Below the pieces are notes generated by a model. The model searched no databases and was not told the DNA's origin. It was given only the letters and a program-made list of their open reading frames with translations. From NCBI RefSeq assembly GCF_947179165.1, contig NC_077242.1, positions 27,414,097-27,478,096 on the forward strand: a DNA stretch of 64,000 nt, written 5' to 3'. The position numbers and the translations under genes were made by a program. Positions 35,617 through 47,094 of this stretch are shown here, piece after piece (the stretch's first letter is position 1; the number at the start of each line of letters is the position of its first letter). Source of the stretch: Solanum dulcamara (lineage: Eukaryota > Streptophyta > Magnoliopsida > Solanales > Solanaceae).

Positions 35617-36355
35617 TTCAATGTTGCAAAAACTCCAATTGATGTAAGTTTTGCACTTCAAAAGAATAAAGGTGAAAGTGACTCACAATTGGACTATACA
35701 CGAGTTTTGGAAAGTTTGATGTATATTATGAATTGTACATGACCAGATATAACATGTACTATTAGCAAACTGAGTCGATTCACGAGTAATCACAATCAAA
35801 CACATTGGATGGCAATGAAACGAGTCTTAGGGTATTTAAAACACATCCAAAACTATGCTTTGTATTATAATAAATATCCCGCAGTAATTGAGGGATATAG
35901 TGATGCAAACTGGATCACTGGATCATCTGAAGTTAAATCCATGAGTGAATATGTTTTCACCATTGGTGGAGGAACAGTGTCTTGGAAATCATCAAAACAG
36001 ACATGCATCATCCGCTCTACAATGAAATCTAAATTTATAGCTTTAGACAAGGCCGGTAAGCTAAATGGCTCCGAAATTTTTTGGAAGATATTCCATTTTG
36101 GCCCAAACCTTTGGCACCTATATGTATACATTGTGATATCCAAGCGGCAATAGGTAGGGTAGGGAACGTTATGTATAACAAAAAATCGCATCACATTTGA
36201 TGGCGACACAATACTGTTAGACAACTACTCTCTAGTGGGGTTATCACTATTGACTACGTAAAGTCAAGAGATAACATATCAGATCCACTAACAAAAGGCC
36301 TATCTAGAGAGGCAGTTGAAAGATCATCGAAGGGAATGGAGTTAAGGCTAAGGAC
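35617..36355 (+). pseudogene. Copia G RNase H and end of pol
   Basis: After shifts at 35617-35760 the frame recovers at 35809 with MAMKRVLGYLKHIQNYALYY and EGYSDANWITGSSEVKS, which holds the first catalytic Asp. The second acidic motif is altered (STMKSKFIALD, usually with Glu at two places). The end, KSRDNISDPLTKGLSRE-like, is readable at about 36258-36320 in another frame. Confidence 0.8.
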
Positions 36356-36860
36356 AAGTCATCATGATGGTAACTCTACCTAGTAGACTAGAGATCCCAA
36401 GAACTAGGTTCAAAGAGATCAAACAAATTTATGAATGGCGGTTCAACATTGTCAAATAACTCAACTCATTCTTATGATGATGGCAATGTTCAGAAACAAG
36501 GATAAAACCTTAAGGCTTTTTAATGAGTTAATAAATCATTAAAGTTTTTTAATGATTATCTAAGTCTGACAGAAAATGACTAGATAGTGTATCTATAGGA
36601 CTATACGTTTCAAATTAAACTATTGATTCATAATTGTGGATAGCACTTATGCTGACATAATAAAAAGAGCAAGAGATATAGGATCTCATTACTTAACCCT
36701 TTTGATAGTGTGGAAAAAATCACGAACATGTCCATTAATTAATAATGAGTATCAATTATTAGTAATATGTCTCCAAATTATATCAAGTATCTTAGAATCA
36801 AAATTCATTTTCTCCAAGACTCTGATTAAAAATAAAATTATCAGGCTTCCCCATTTTTCA
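36356..36860 (+). other. 3' non-coding tail of G and junction with LINE
   Basis: The sequence after pol continues with the usual copia 3' untranslated region (about 36356-36610). Then it changes to unrelated AT-rich DNA, which includes a 76-codon ORF without motifs. No 3' LTR is present. Confidence 0.5.
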
Positions 36861-39290
36861 ATTTAAGAAATCACCTCCTGAGATAACAAAATATTTTTAA
36901 AATATTTTTTCCTTTAACAAAATCATATTGATTTTGAGAAATTAATCTTGAAAACAATTCTTCAAGTCTATTATGAACAAGCTTTGAAATGATTTTGTTG
37001 ATAAAATTGCTCAAACAATCTGAAAAGGATTGAATAATATCCTTTTTAGGTATTAGAATCAAATTAGAGTGAGTAATTGATTTAGGCAATGTAATACCCT
37101 AAAAAAAGCGTATACAATCTAAATAATATCAGGACTACAGTATTTTAACAAGTCTGATAAAAACACCCAGTAAAATTATCAGGACCACAAGCACTATCAA
37201 CATTCAATTCAAAATTCATCTTTTTAATCTTTACATTATCTAGCAAAACAATAATCAAATCATTGTCTTCTTGAGAGATTTATTTGTAACAAAGACATCT
37301 CAACATCAGTAATATCACCCCTAAATTGCTTTTCAAAAAATTCAACTCCTTCTTTAAATATCTTAGATTCTGATTCAGTTCATGATCTATCTGCTTTCAA
37401 TATTCTTTTCAGTGCAAGTCTTTTTTTTCTTTCCCTATGAAGAGCATGAAAAAAATAGTGTTACTATCCCTCTTTTCAAACCATTGAACACTAGCCTTCT
37501 GTATCCATAACTCCTCTTCATAGTGAAGACAAAGCTTTAAATTTGCATGTGCAAAATAGATCTATTAACAGGAAAAGGATCATCCAAAAAGAGAAACAGG
37601 ATATTTTTCTATGGCTTGGACCCTTTCACTCGAGAACTCAAAGGGGGTATACTTCTTTAATTTTTTCAATATTTTCTCTCATAGCCAGTTACTTAAAAAA
37701 GTCACCAAATTTATCTCTACTCTATATGGACAAAGCTTTCTTGGTCCTCTTCTATTTCTGCTTCAACTGATTAAAAATGTTATCAGAATCCTTAGACGCC
37801 CAATTCTGCGGAATAATTTTTTTTGAAGTCTTCTCTTTCAGTTCACAACTTTAAAAATTTGAAAGACTTAGCAACACAAGTATTAGTCACCCCACAAGTG
37901 AGGAGAAATTGAGAGTGATCAAATCTAGCTCTAGCTAAGTGTTGTAGATCAGTATTACCATACAAATCAAATAATAATTAATTAACAACAATCCTATCTA
38001 ATCTCTTGAAAATACAATTTTCACCAAATCTACCATTCCATCAGGTAAAATAATTCCCTAAAAATTAACATCAGATACATGAATTTAAACATATGGCAAA
38101 ATTCTCATATTCCTGTGGATAAACAGGTAAACCACCAATCTTTTTTTCATCCCTTAAATCTGTTGGGATCGAAATAATCAGGTGTCATGCGAAAACTAAC
38201 AAAACAAACCTTGATAGACCATGAGTAAGAAGACAAATGAGAAATATATTAAAAGAGATACAAATATTTAACTTGATTCAGTCAACCGACCTACATAGAC
38301 AAAAGGAGATGCGCAATTCACTATATAAATATGAGAGTACAAAATATCGAGAGAAATAACCTCACGCAATTCACTCGGAATACAAAGAGGTTCACACGAA
38401 TGTTAACGTAACACTTGTGTCTCACCGTTTCTCCCCCTACATAGAACTCTCAAAGCCCCTAGGACTACATTGTGAATGCTGCCAAGTTAGAAGGAATAAG
38501 CCTCTATTTATAGAGTCATAAACTTTTTCCTATAAGAAAAAGGACTAGTCAAATATGGAGAACTTTTTGTTTTCCTCCACTTGAAGTGTAGTCCTAGGGG
38601 GCTTTGAGAGTTCTATGTAGGGGGAGAAACAGTGAGATACAAGTGTTGTGTTAATACTTGTGTGAACCTCTTTGTATTTCAAGTGAATTGTGTGAGGTTA
38701 TTTATCTCGATATTTTGTACTCTCATGTTTATATAGTGAATTGCTCATATCCTTTTGTGGATGTAGGTCGGTTGATCGAATCACGTTAAATGTTTGTATC
38801 TCTTTTGGTATATTTCTCGTTTGTCTTCTTACTCATGATCTATCGAAGTTTGTTTTGCTAGCTTTCGCATAACACCTGATTATTTCGATCCCAACAAAAT
38901 CACCACCCACCATTCAAGGAATTGAAAAATTATGTCTTACTGAATAAAGCTCATTCCAAACTCCAAAGACTTAATCTCTCAATATTTGAACATTTAGCAT
39001 AGACCACAGTAGCTAAAATATGATTTCCATCTTTTAGAGTGGGTGCAGTGTCAACTATTGTTTAAAATCTGATATAACCCCTACATGGAGATGTTGATTA
39101 GCAAACACCCATGTGTCCATTTGCATTATAATTGAAATATTGCATCTCTAACCTTTTTTATACTTTTGAAACTGTCTAACGTTTTGAAATGGTTCCATCA
39201 AAGCAATCATTAAAAATTTGTGATGTCTATATAACATATGCACCCTATGAAAAGCCTATTGTGTTCTAACAGACCTAATATTTCAGAATA
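36860..39290 (-). pseudogene. LINE (endonuclease-RT), broken and interrupted
   Basis: On the minus strand, in element order: endonuclease pieces at 39290-38902 ([38 protein letters not shown] then MVGGDF); a 736-bp inserted palindrome (38161-38896); more endonuclease at 38160-37830 (LKDEKKIGGLPVYP, WNGRFGENCIFKRLDRIVVN); a linker at 37800-37260; and RT start at 37230-36871 (NVDSACGPDNFTGCFYQTC, LPKSITHSNLILIPKKD, LSNFINKIISKLVHNRLE, ISQNQYDFVKGKNIL). Stops and shifts are frequent, and the RT catalytic box is missing. LINEs copy themselves by target-primed reverse transcription. Confidence 0.8.
38161..38896. mobile_element. 736-bp palindromic (foldback) element with 5-bp target duplication
   Basis: The left arm (38161-38470) and right arm (38587-38896) are inverted copies of about 310 bp, close to 90% alike by eye, around a spacer of about 116 bp. 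The ends are TGTTGGGATC...GATCCCAACA. AAATC flanks it on both sides (38156-38160 and 38897-38901), and the LINE endonuclease frame resumes across it (GGDF then DLKDEKK). The ends and 5-bp duplication look like a retroviral LTR, the arm structure like a foldback element. Confidence 0.85.
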
Positions 39291-41060
39291 TTGATTTATA
39301 ACTCATTTATAACTTGATTCAACTCCAACTTCAAAAATTTCAAATAAAATAAAAAAATATGTGTAATAGTATATGGTAGCCTGTATGTGTGATTTATTCT
39401 ATGAAATAATGTGACGATTTATATTGAAATATTATTTTATTTTATAGTAGATTTGATTATATGTTTTAAATAAATTAGTCAAATTGGGTCCTTTTGTCAA
39501 TTTTTATAAATTGGGGATGGAGGTGGGGGGATATAAGTAATATTTTGAAAAAGTACATTCAAATTAATACTCTTCGCAGAAGGTAGGGTGAAACACAACT
39601 CCAACTTCAATAATTTTAATAAAGTAATTTTTTAATTTTATTTTCATGACCAAATGCCACCCTAAATATCATAATATCAAAACTATGATATTAAAAATTT
39701 CAATTCCCATATGAAATTTAATACTTCCTCTAATCCATATTAAGTGAATTGTTGAAATTTCACACACCTTTAAGAAACATATTTAATGACATAAATTAAA
39801 AGATATGTTTTATTATTATTCTTTTGATTATTTTTAAACTATTCTACTAGAAAATAAAAAAGAAGAAGTTAAAAATCTCATTAAATAAAAAATAAATATA
39901 AAAAAATCCCATTAATTTTTTAAAATTTTAAATTAATTCACTTATTTAACTATAGAAAGAAAGAAAAACTCAAACAATTTACCTTACCATACCTTGACGA
40001 GTTTTTGGTCATAATCATCCTTACACTATATTCCAAACTTAAATTACATCCTTAAAATATTATTCTTAGCAGAAAACATCCGCCAAGTATTTAAAATTTA
40101 ACAATTTTCATCCTTCCGCTAGAATTTTTCATAAAAGTAACAGATTCTACAAAAATCAAGTCACTCATTTGTATTTATTATTCTAAAATACGCCAAAAAT
40201 ATTATCGTGAACTTTTTGGGCGATTGAGTTTAATTAGCAGTTTTTTTTCATTTATTTCTCCTGTGATTTAATATTAAAAAATAACCAGTTGAAATATGTT
40301 TCTTCTCAACTGAATATGCTTATGCGGTGTTTGTAGGAGACTTCCACTTCTAGTAATGGAGAATGAAACTCAAATGCGAGACATAATCAAATTTTTGATT
40401 AAAAACTCGAATGCGAGACATAATTAGAATTTTGATCACCTTAAAATCAGATTGCACTAAAAAATTATTGATCTAACTACAATTTGACTTTAAAATGGTG
40501 AAGATAATTAAGCCCCAGCTTCTTTTCGTCACACCTTCCTAACATTTTTTGTTTCAACAAGCAATGATGTCTATGATTTTTAATATTTTTTTTCCAGGAG
40601 CTTTTTATAGCAGGTAATGAATTATGCAGAAAATCTTTTTGTTCACATGAATTGCACATGTTTTTATAGGATCCCTTAATTTTTTGATAATATCTAACTG
40701 AAAGATAAAATTGTTAACTTTCAAATACTTAAAAGAATATTTTTTGTCAAAAAATATATTTTAAAAATATCATTTAAATTTAAAGTATAATTTAAAAATA
40801 TTTTTGGCCAAAAACTCCACTCCTCATAGTCACTGCCCAAATTGCGAATTGCGAGCTTTGGAGAAACAAAATCAGAAGGCTATTGTTGTCAGTCAGGTGC
40901 AGGCCACCACTCCATATATTCAATTTTCTCCTCGTATTATTGTTGTGTTATTAGATAAATAAATTTGTCCTTGGAAAGTGGAAACTTCAAATTCTAGATT
41001 AGACTAGAATATTCCCTACGTACTCTCCCCAAGGTTCTTTTCTTTTTCCTTTGTCTGGTG
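39291..41060. other. AT-rich spacer
   Basis: No gene is supported. A Stowaway-like MITE lies at 39722-39960. A 35-bp block (AACTCAAATGCGAGACATAAT) is repeated in tandem at about 40367 and 40405. The stretch 40810-41050 is less AT-rich and continues on the other side of the hAT MITE; it may be the edge of a former gene, but I see no open frame. Confidence 0.45.
39722..39960. mobile_element. Stowaway-like MITE
   Basis: The left end TACTTCCTCTAATCCATATT followed by AAGTGAATTGTTG is the usual start of a Tc1/mariner-type MITE. The right end carries the inverted AATTCACTTATTTAACTATAG (about 39932-39953). The outermost right bases are decayed, so the exact end and TA duplication are uncertain. Confidence 0.55.
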
Positions 41061-41717
41061 TAGGGCTGTACAGGGCAAATCGATAAACCGCACAAAATCG
41101 ACAAATCGAACCAAATCGGAAAAAAAACCCGACTAGTGGTTTGGTTTGACTTGGTTTGGTGTTTGGAAAAAAAACCCGACCATTATAGGGTTGGTTTGGT
41201 TTTAACTAAAAAAAGTCAAACCGAACCCAAACCAACCCGATTATAGATATACTACTTTTAAATTATGTTATACATAAAAATATTTATTAAAATGTAATTT
41301 ATAAATATTTATTAAAATTTTTTCATAATTTTTGTTTTCTTTCTTACATTTAGATTTGGACTTGAGAAGCTCATCTAAATAATATACAAAAAAAGCTCAT
41401 CTTATAAAGTTATATTATAAAGTTAAAACTTCAAACAGTGTTCTGCCTCCATCTTATATGTTGATATTTTGTACTAGAACTCTTTTTAAGAAGTACTACT
41501 CTGTGCTTTTTATTAGATACTATGAAAAACCCAAGAAATCCAGAAAAACCCGAAAAAACCGAAAAACCCGAAAAAACCCGAAAAACCCGAGAAAAATTGA
41601 TATCGAAAAACCCGACTTTTATTGGTTTGGTTTGGTTTATAGATTTAATAACCCGATACAAATGGTTTGATTTGATTTGTAAAAAATCCGAACCAACCCG
41701 GTCCATGTACACCCCTA
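41061..41717. mobile_element. hAT-type MITE with perfect 8-bp target duplication
   Basis: The left end TAGGGCTGTACA and right end TGTACACCCCTA are inverted copies with one mismatch. The same eight bases GTCTGGTG flank it at 41053-41060 and 41718-41725, the duplication length of hAT transposases. Inside are many subterminal AAACCCGA and GGTTTGGTTT words in both orientations. No transposase is encoded. ORFs at 41458-41815 are by-products of the AAACCCGA repeats. Confidence 0.9.
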
Positions 41718-41820
41718 GTCTGGTGTATCGACCAAGGAAACCCCACACTGTTTTCTTCTTTCATTGTCTCTATATTTGTGGACTCTTTGGTTATCCACAT
41801 TACATTATAGGGTAGAGTAA

Positions 41821-41823
<3 letters not shown>

Positions 41824-41852
<29 letters not shown>
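41824..41852. repeat. (TA)n microsatellite
   Basis: A run of about 14 TA units lies 100 bases right of the hAT MITE. Confidence 0.95.
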
Positions 41853-41856
<4 letters not shown>

Positions 41857-41970
41857 TTATTCAAACATAAAAATTTTCCTTCATCACTATATAACATTCC
41901 CTTTATTGTTAATTATCATTTGAATAATGTTTATATTATAACTCCCTGTAACTACCATGATAAGCAAAGA

Positions 41971-42085
41971 ACAACAATATACTTGGTGTAACCTTATAAG
42001 TGAGATCTAGAGAAGGTAAGACGAATGCAGACCTTATTCCTATTTTTGTGAAGTAGATAGCTCGTTTTCGATAAATCCTCATCTA
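41971..42085 (-). mobile_element. Au-like SINE, 3' part
   Basis: On the plus strand the order ACAACAATATACTTGGTGTAA, AAGTGAGATCTAGAGAAGGTA, GCAGACCTTATTCCTATTTT and GATAAATCCTC matches, in reverse, the widespread plant Au SINE, which ends in TTG repeats. The tRNA-related head on its right side is not recognisable. Identification is from memory of the family consensus. Confidence 0.55.
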
Positions 42086-42189
42086 AAAAAAAATTAAAAG
42101 AAAATTGCAAGAATGATATGATAAAAAATAACAAGATATAAAGTAATGAAGTAACATATTGTAATTCACATTAAAAGATAAAAGACTTT

Positions 42190-42580
42190 GTGATTTCTAA
42201 CTAGCCCTTATCTCTCCCACATAGAGCACGACAATGCTCAAGTACTATTTAATAGCCTTTTATCCTAATTCTCGACTTTCAAATTTTCCTATCTAGAGTC
42301 ATGTCCTTAGTAAAATGAAGTTGTGTCATGTCTTGTCTAATTACTTCGCCCTAGATCTTTTTTGGCCTACTTGTACCTCTCCTAACTCCTGTGACATCTA
42401 ACCTCTCACACCTTCTTATGAATACATCTTTCTTTTCACGTGCTTGAACTATCTCAATCTCGCTTCTTCCGTCTTGTTTGCCACAAACATCACTCTCTCT
42501 TACCCCGTATAATTTTGTTCTTAATTATATTTCTCCCAGTTTATCTATGCATTCATCTGAGTATCGTCATCTCTAATGTT
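42190..42580 (-). pseudogene. RTE-type LINE, C-terminal end
   Basis: The minus strand keeps the end of a plant RTE LINE polyprotein: RRCERLDVTGVRRGTSRPKK, a stop, then GEVIRQDMTQLHFTKDM, at about 42420-42290. Upstream (42560-42425) a decayed continuation is visible. The copy is 5'-truncated, as is usual for LINEs. Confidence 0.65.
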
Positions 42581-44393
42581 TTATTAGCTTCTAAATATGG
42601 ACATTTTTGACTAGCCAACATTCTACTCTATTTAATATAATAATGCTGATTTAATTACTAATTTGTATAATTTACCTTTAAATTTTAAGATCACATTTTT
42701 ATCACACAATATCCAAATATAATATTACTTTTTGGCAAAAAAGATGAGAGAAAAAAGTTTAGTGATACCACGACGGCAGGGCCTTGTTCTTATCCAAAGT
42801 TTGGGGAACCAACGTGCAATTTGGATTAGAGGAAGGGTCAACCTCTACCATTGGCACTTGCACTAGGAGTGTCAAACGAACGAGTTTGACTGAAATTAAA
42901 AAGGCTAATATATGTTTGATATTAGGAGTAGAGTGTTTATCGATCGATTTAATATAATTTTTATTTTTAAATAAATTAAATTAATACAATATTTATTATT
43001 GATTTTTGATTTTTAATAATTTAATTTTAATTTAATCTATAAGAAAATGCTCTTTTATTTTTTATTCTTTGGTTAATTAGAAGATTATATAAATAACATT
43101 AGAATATTATATCACCCTCTATTAGAGTTAGGGGCCATTAGTTAGTTGACCAGGAGTAATTGCATTATTCTGTGTAACAAAACAATTCCTAAAGTGTCCT
43201 CTTCGGCATACACCGGAGGAACTTCCAAGATCATCATATTGAACAAAAAGCTTCTCCGAGCATCTTCCTTTGCTATTACGTCAGCTATCCTATTTTGAGA
43301 AAATTTAATAAATAATGTATTTAATAGTGAATATTATTAGTTCTAACAGAATTTTTATAACATTAGATTTTTATTAATATCTAACAAAAAATAAATTAAT
43401 TAAAATAACAAATGGAAATTAATTAAAATAATTCTTAATCAATTAATTAACATTATATTTTCCTTAAATATGTCAATTTCTTGATGTTCTCTTAATTAGT
43501 TGGTAATTATATTGGTTGTTATCAATCACATAAGTAATAGTATCAATCTCCTATTTTGGTTCTTTCTTCATCTTTTTATTTGTTAATTTTTTTTAAAAAA
43601 TATATTAGGTAGTTGGTATTCGATGGAAAAGAAATTTACTGCTTAAAAATTATGTCTTTTTAAGTTTTTTTTATTTGACAATCATTTTTTTGAAAATAAG
43701 TATTTTTATTTTTGAAATCTCTTTTGTTTTTGAAATGTGTATTTTCTTATAATCTTTTATTTAGAAGAATAATTTTTTTTGTTTGAATATGCATAAAATT
43801 GAAAATGAATTTCTATTTGAAAATATTACACAATTTACAATTAGCATCTTATATATAGAAATTTAATAAATGAAAAATTTTAAAATATCGTTAAAATAAA
43901 TTAAGTTTACCAGTTTGTATATAATTTTATACTGAATGAAATGAGTATATCTGGTTATATATTAATTCACATGATCTATTTTTAAAAAGTGTCATTTACT
44001 ATAAGTAATGAATATATAATCTGTTTTTTATGATTAACTTTAACCAATACTATTGTAACCAGTTTATATATCAACATTAAATAACAATTTTTTACTATAG
44101 ATTGACTTCGATTAAGATGACATATCATTAAAATATTTGAAACACATAAATAAAGTGATCACTGAGTTATGAAATGAGTGTATAACTTGATTGCGTTAAT
44201 TTTTATTGAACATATTTAAAACTGAACTCGAAATACTTTAATAAAATAGAAAATTCGTCAACAATTAACTAAATGAAGGAGCAAATTAACTTTATACAAA
44301 CTTACTAATGGACATCAACTTTTATACACTTTCTAAATACTTACTATAAAAGTATGATAGTTCACAAATTTGTTGGATCATCAAACTTCATAC
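42581..44393. other. AT-rich spacer
   Basis: No gene is supported apart from the short RNase H-like fragment at 43180-43300. The stretch 42770-42900 is less AT-rich and ends ACTAGGAGTGTCAAACGAAC, which looks like one end of a transposon, but no partner was found. Confidence 0.5.
43180..43300 (-). pseudogene. RNase H-like domain end fragment
   Basis: The minus strand reads QNRIADVIAKEDARRSF then MMILEVPPVYAEEDTLGI without a stop for about 40 codons. The N-R-x-A-D-x-x-A-K motif is the last helix of the RNase H-like domain found at the end of many plant LINE proteins. It is related in type to the remnant at 18184-18640. It is too short to classify further. Confidence 0.5.
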
Positions 44394-46900
44394 TGTCACG
44401 ATCCGAAATTCGAGCGTGATGACACTTATTCTTTTCCACCAGACAAGTCAGCCTAACCTACCAATTGCGGAATTAAAAGCTGAAACAGTTCAAAATAAGT
44501 AATTTAAAGATAAAAGCGGAAGTCTTAGTCAACTACAAAATCCCCCACGGGATGATTGTCACATGTATAAGCCTCTAAATACAAAGATACTGAAATAAAT
44601 ACAAGTCTCAAAACTCTATCTCTCAAATAAAACAAGATAAATGTAAAGAGGAAAAAGAAGGATCGCGGGCATCAACAGCTACCTCTCAAATCCCCTCGGA
44701 AAGCCTCGGATGAAAAGAAAACTGAGTCATTGTCCGGGATCTAAACCTACATAAGTGTAGTTAGCAAGGAGTGAGTACCAACAACGCGGTACCCAGCAAG
44801 TAAACAACTAAGACTAAGCAAAGCTAATAGAATGCAAGTACTCATGTCATCCAAATCGAACCCCTCAGACTACAACCTGCATAAAAATCAACCCAGTCTA
44901 ATATCACAAATATATATATATTTCAACAACAGTACAACTCAAGTCTCAATCAAATCACACCAATAATTATTATGAATCACGGGAATATCACAGGTAAACA
45001 CAGTCCAAAAATGTCAAAAGATGTATGATGCAATGTGGTGCAATACAATGTCACATATAGTGATGCATGTCTGTTCTAATGATATACATCCGCTGACTAG
45101 CAGGACAGAACCCATGGGGTCTACACATAGACCCTGTATCCACCGAAACCATTTTCCTTCGGCATAATCATCACTCGCCGTAACCATTTCTCTTTGGTAT
45201 AATCCTCAAATCAATTCCATCTCAATATATCAGAACCAATGAAAATTGGTAATGTTCGTGTAAAACACAATGATGAAATAACATAATCAATAAGTCATAA
45301 CTCATATCACAACAATATATTCAAGTGTTCACAATAACTCAAGAATCGATTTATATCGAACACAACATGTTAAATCATCTCATTAGCCATTTATTACCCC
45401 ATTCTTCGTTATCAAGTTCAAGTGAATATCATATAATTCCCAAAAAAATCACTTTCGATTACTCTCCAACACATAAGACACAAATACATGGTTCTACAAG
45501 CTTAAGCAAAAGTTTTAAAATTCACTTGCCTCGATTTTCAACCCCGAACTAATTTAGAATTTGGGCTTTACTCTTACGCTGACGTTCTGAATTAAGATAA
45601 TCTATTCAAATATGTAATCCCAATGAGAATACAAGTCTAATGATACCCAAATCAACATTTTGAAAATCGAGCTGAAACTGACCCGAAATATTCGAAAGAC
45701 CCGATTTCAAAAACCAATAGCAAATCTAGAAATTTTTATTCTAGTAGTAAAAATGGAATTTAATTTGGACTTAAAATGAGCTCAAAATCATCAAAACATT
45801 AAAACCCCCAAATTTTCTCAATTGAAATCCCTAAATTCAAGCCAAAATCAGTAAATAATTAATGGGTAATGATGAAATCATGGTAAAAAAACTTACCCAA
45901 CCAATATCCCTCGAAAATCCCTCAAGAATCATCCCTCCCGATCTCTCCAAGATCCAACAATGGTGAAATGGGCTTTAAAAATCAATTTTGGAAAATAAAC
46001 ACTACTCAGACCAAAATATACCTTCGCGATCAAGAACAACTTACTCCGCGAACGCGAAGGGTAGAGTTCTATCCCTCCCGCATGTGGCAAACCCCTCGCG
46101 AACGCGGAGGTTAAGGGTCAAAGCCCTTCGCGAACAAAGTCAAGCTTCTGCGAACGCGAAGACCAAATCAGCAGCTTTCGCGATCACGGACAAGCTTCTG
46201 CGAGCACAAAGAAGTTTGCACCAGACCTCAAATATCAACAATCTAACACTTAGCAAAATCTCTGATTGGACCTTAATGATTCGTTCAAAATTTTGAGCAC
46301 ACAAATTTTATATGCTACCATACTAATTTCGATGTTTCAGACTTAATGGAACCATCGAAATTCAAGTTCAAGGTCTCCTTGATCCGAAACTCAAAAAGTC
46401 ACAACTAAACTAACTTAAGTCTCAAAATACCAAAACGAGCTCGGAACTTCCAAAAATTCAATCAAAGCCACTCGTAGACCTAAAATTATCCTCCGAATCC
46501 AACAGAGTTATCGTATCCCATTCCGGGCATCAGAACTTCAAAAGTGGACCAAAGTCAAACCTTAGCCTAAAATTCCTTAAATTTCTAACTCAAGACCTCA
46601 AATCTTCATTACAACTATAAATCTGATTCTGCAAACTCCCCTAGAACAAATTCCACATTCTGGAGCTGCTGGAATTGATGGAATTCCGTTCCGCGATTTA
46701 TAGCTTCGGTTGGTTCCAAATATCACGTTTGAACACTTAAAGCTTTTGAAAATTCAAAGCCTCCCAAAAACTCAACATTTTCATAGAATTTCCCAAAACC
46801 AACACTCGATACAAATTAGAAATGACTCAGAGAAACTATCGGGATGGATAAAATGGTAATTTCACAAAAGTTTCTAAAACTAACCTTCAGGGTCATTACA
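44394..46900 (-). repeat. 3' LTR of element H
   Basis: This LTR of 2.5 kb begins TGTCACGATCC and ends GGTCATTACA. It contains two copies of a 35-bp repeat (45143 to about 45210) and a CG-rich array of TTCGCGAACGCGAAG-like words at about 46020-46215. ORFs inside it (for example 45988-46296) follow from these arrays. Confidence 0.8.
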
Positions 46901-47094
46901 TCATCCACCACTAAAAATTATATTCGTCCTCGAACATAAAATAAAAGAAAGAAGGATACTCGACGCTACCAAGAGTCTGAGGCATAACCTCCAAGTTTGA
47001 TATTTGTCTCCCTTAAGTGAACTCATTCTTAGATCATATCATCAGAAACCACTACCAAACTGAACTTTCAAATCAAACTTTGGCAGATCTACAA
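46901..47094 (-). other. Element H interior, left remnant
   Basis: This is about 190 bases between the LTR and the mitochondrial DNA. The first part (TCATCCACCACTAAAAATTA and TCGTCCTCGAACATA) is shared with the equivalent place in element D. No coding is visible. Confidence 0.55.

Larger units (their letters stand above)
31310..36610 (+). mobile_element. Copia element G (Tork-like), broken polyprotein
   Basis: This plus-strand Ty1/copia element has, in order, an LTR-like promoter region and leader (to 32468), gag, protease, integrase, RT and RNase H, then a non-coding tail that ends at about 36610 without a 3' LTR. Frames are unusually well kept, but there are stops in gag, before and inside pol, and key residues are lost. 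Copia order (integrase before RT) is clear. The group name is inferred from motif style only. Confidence 0.85.

Noticed and set aside
37543..37826. Plus-strand frames of 75 and 71 codons
   Set aside because: They are opposite to the LINE linker region, which explains the sequence better.
41458..41815. Lysine- and proline-rich frames (MKNPRNPEKPEKTEK and an overlapping one)
   Set aside because: They are translations of AAACCCGA repeats inside the hAT MITE and run past its end. There is no sign of selection.
42860..42900. ACTAGGAGTGTCAAACGAAC as a transposon end
   Set aside because: No inverted partner or target duplication was found nearby.
46020..46215. CG-rich word arrays in LTRs as CRISPR-like repeats
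   Set aside because: The words vary in sequence and spacing, have no unique spacers of fixed length, and occur in LTRs of a plant genome.
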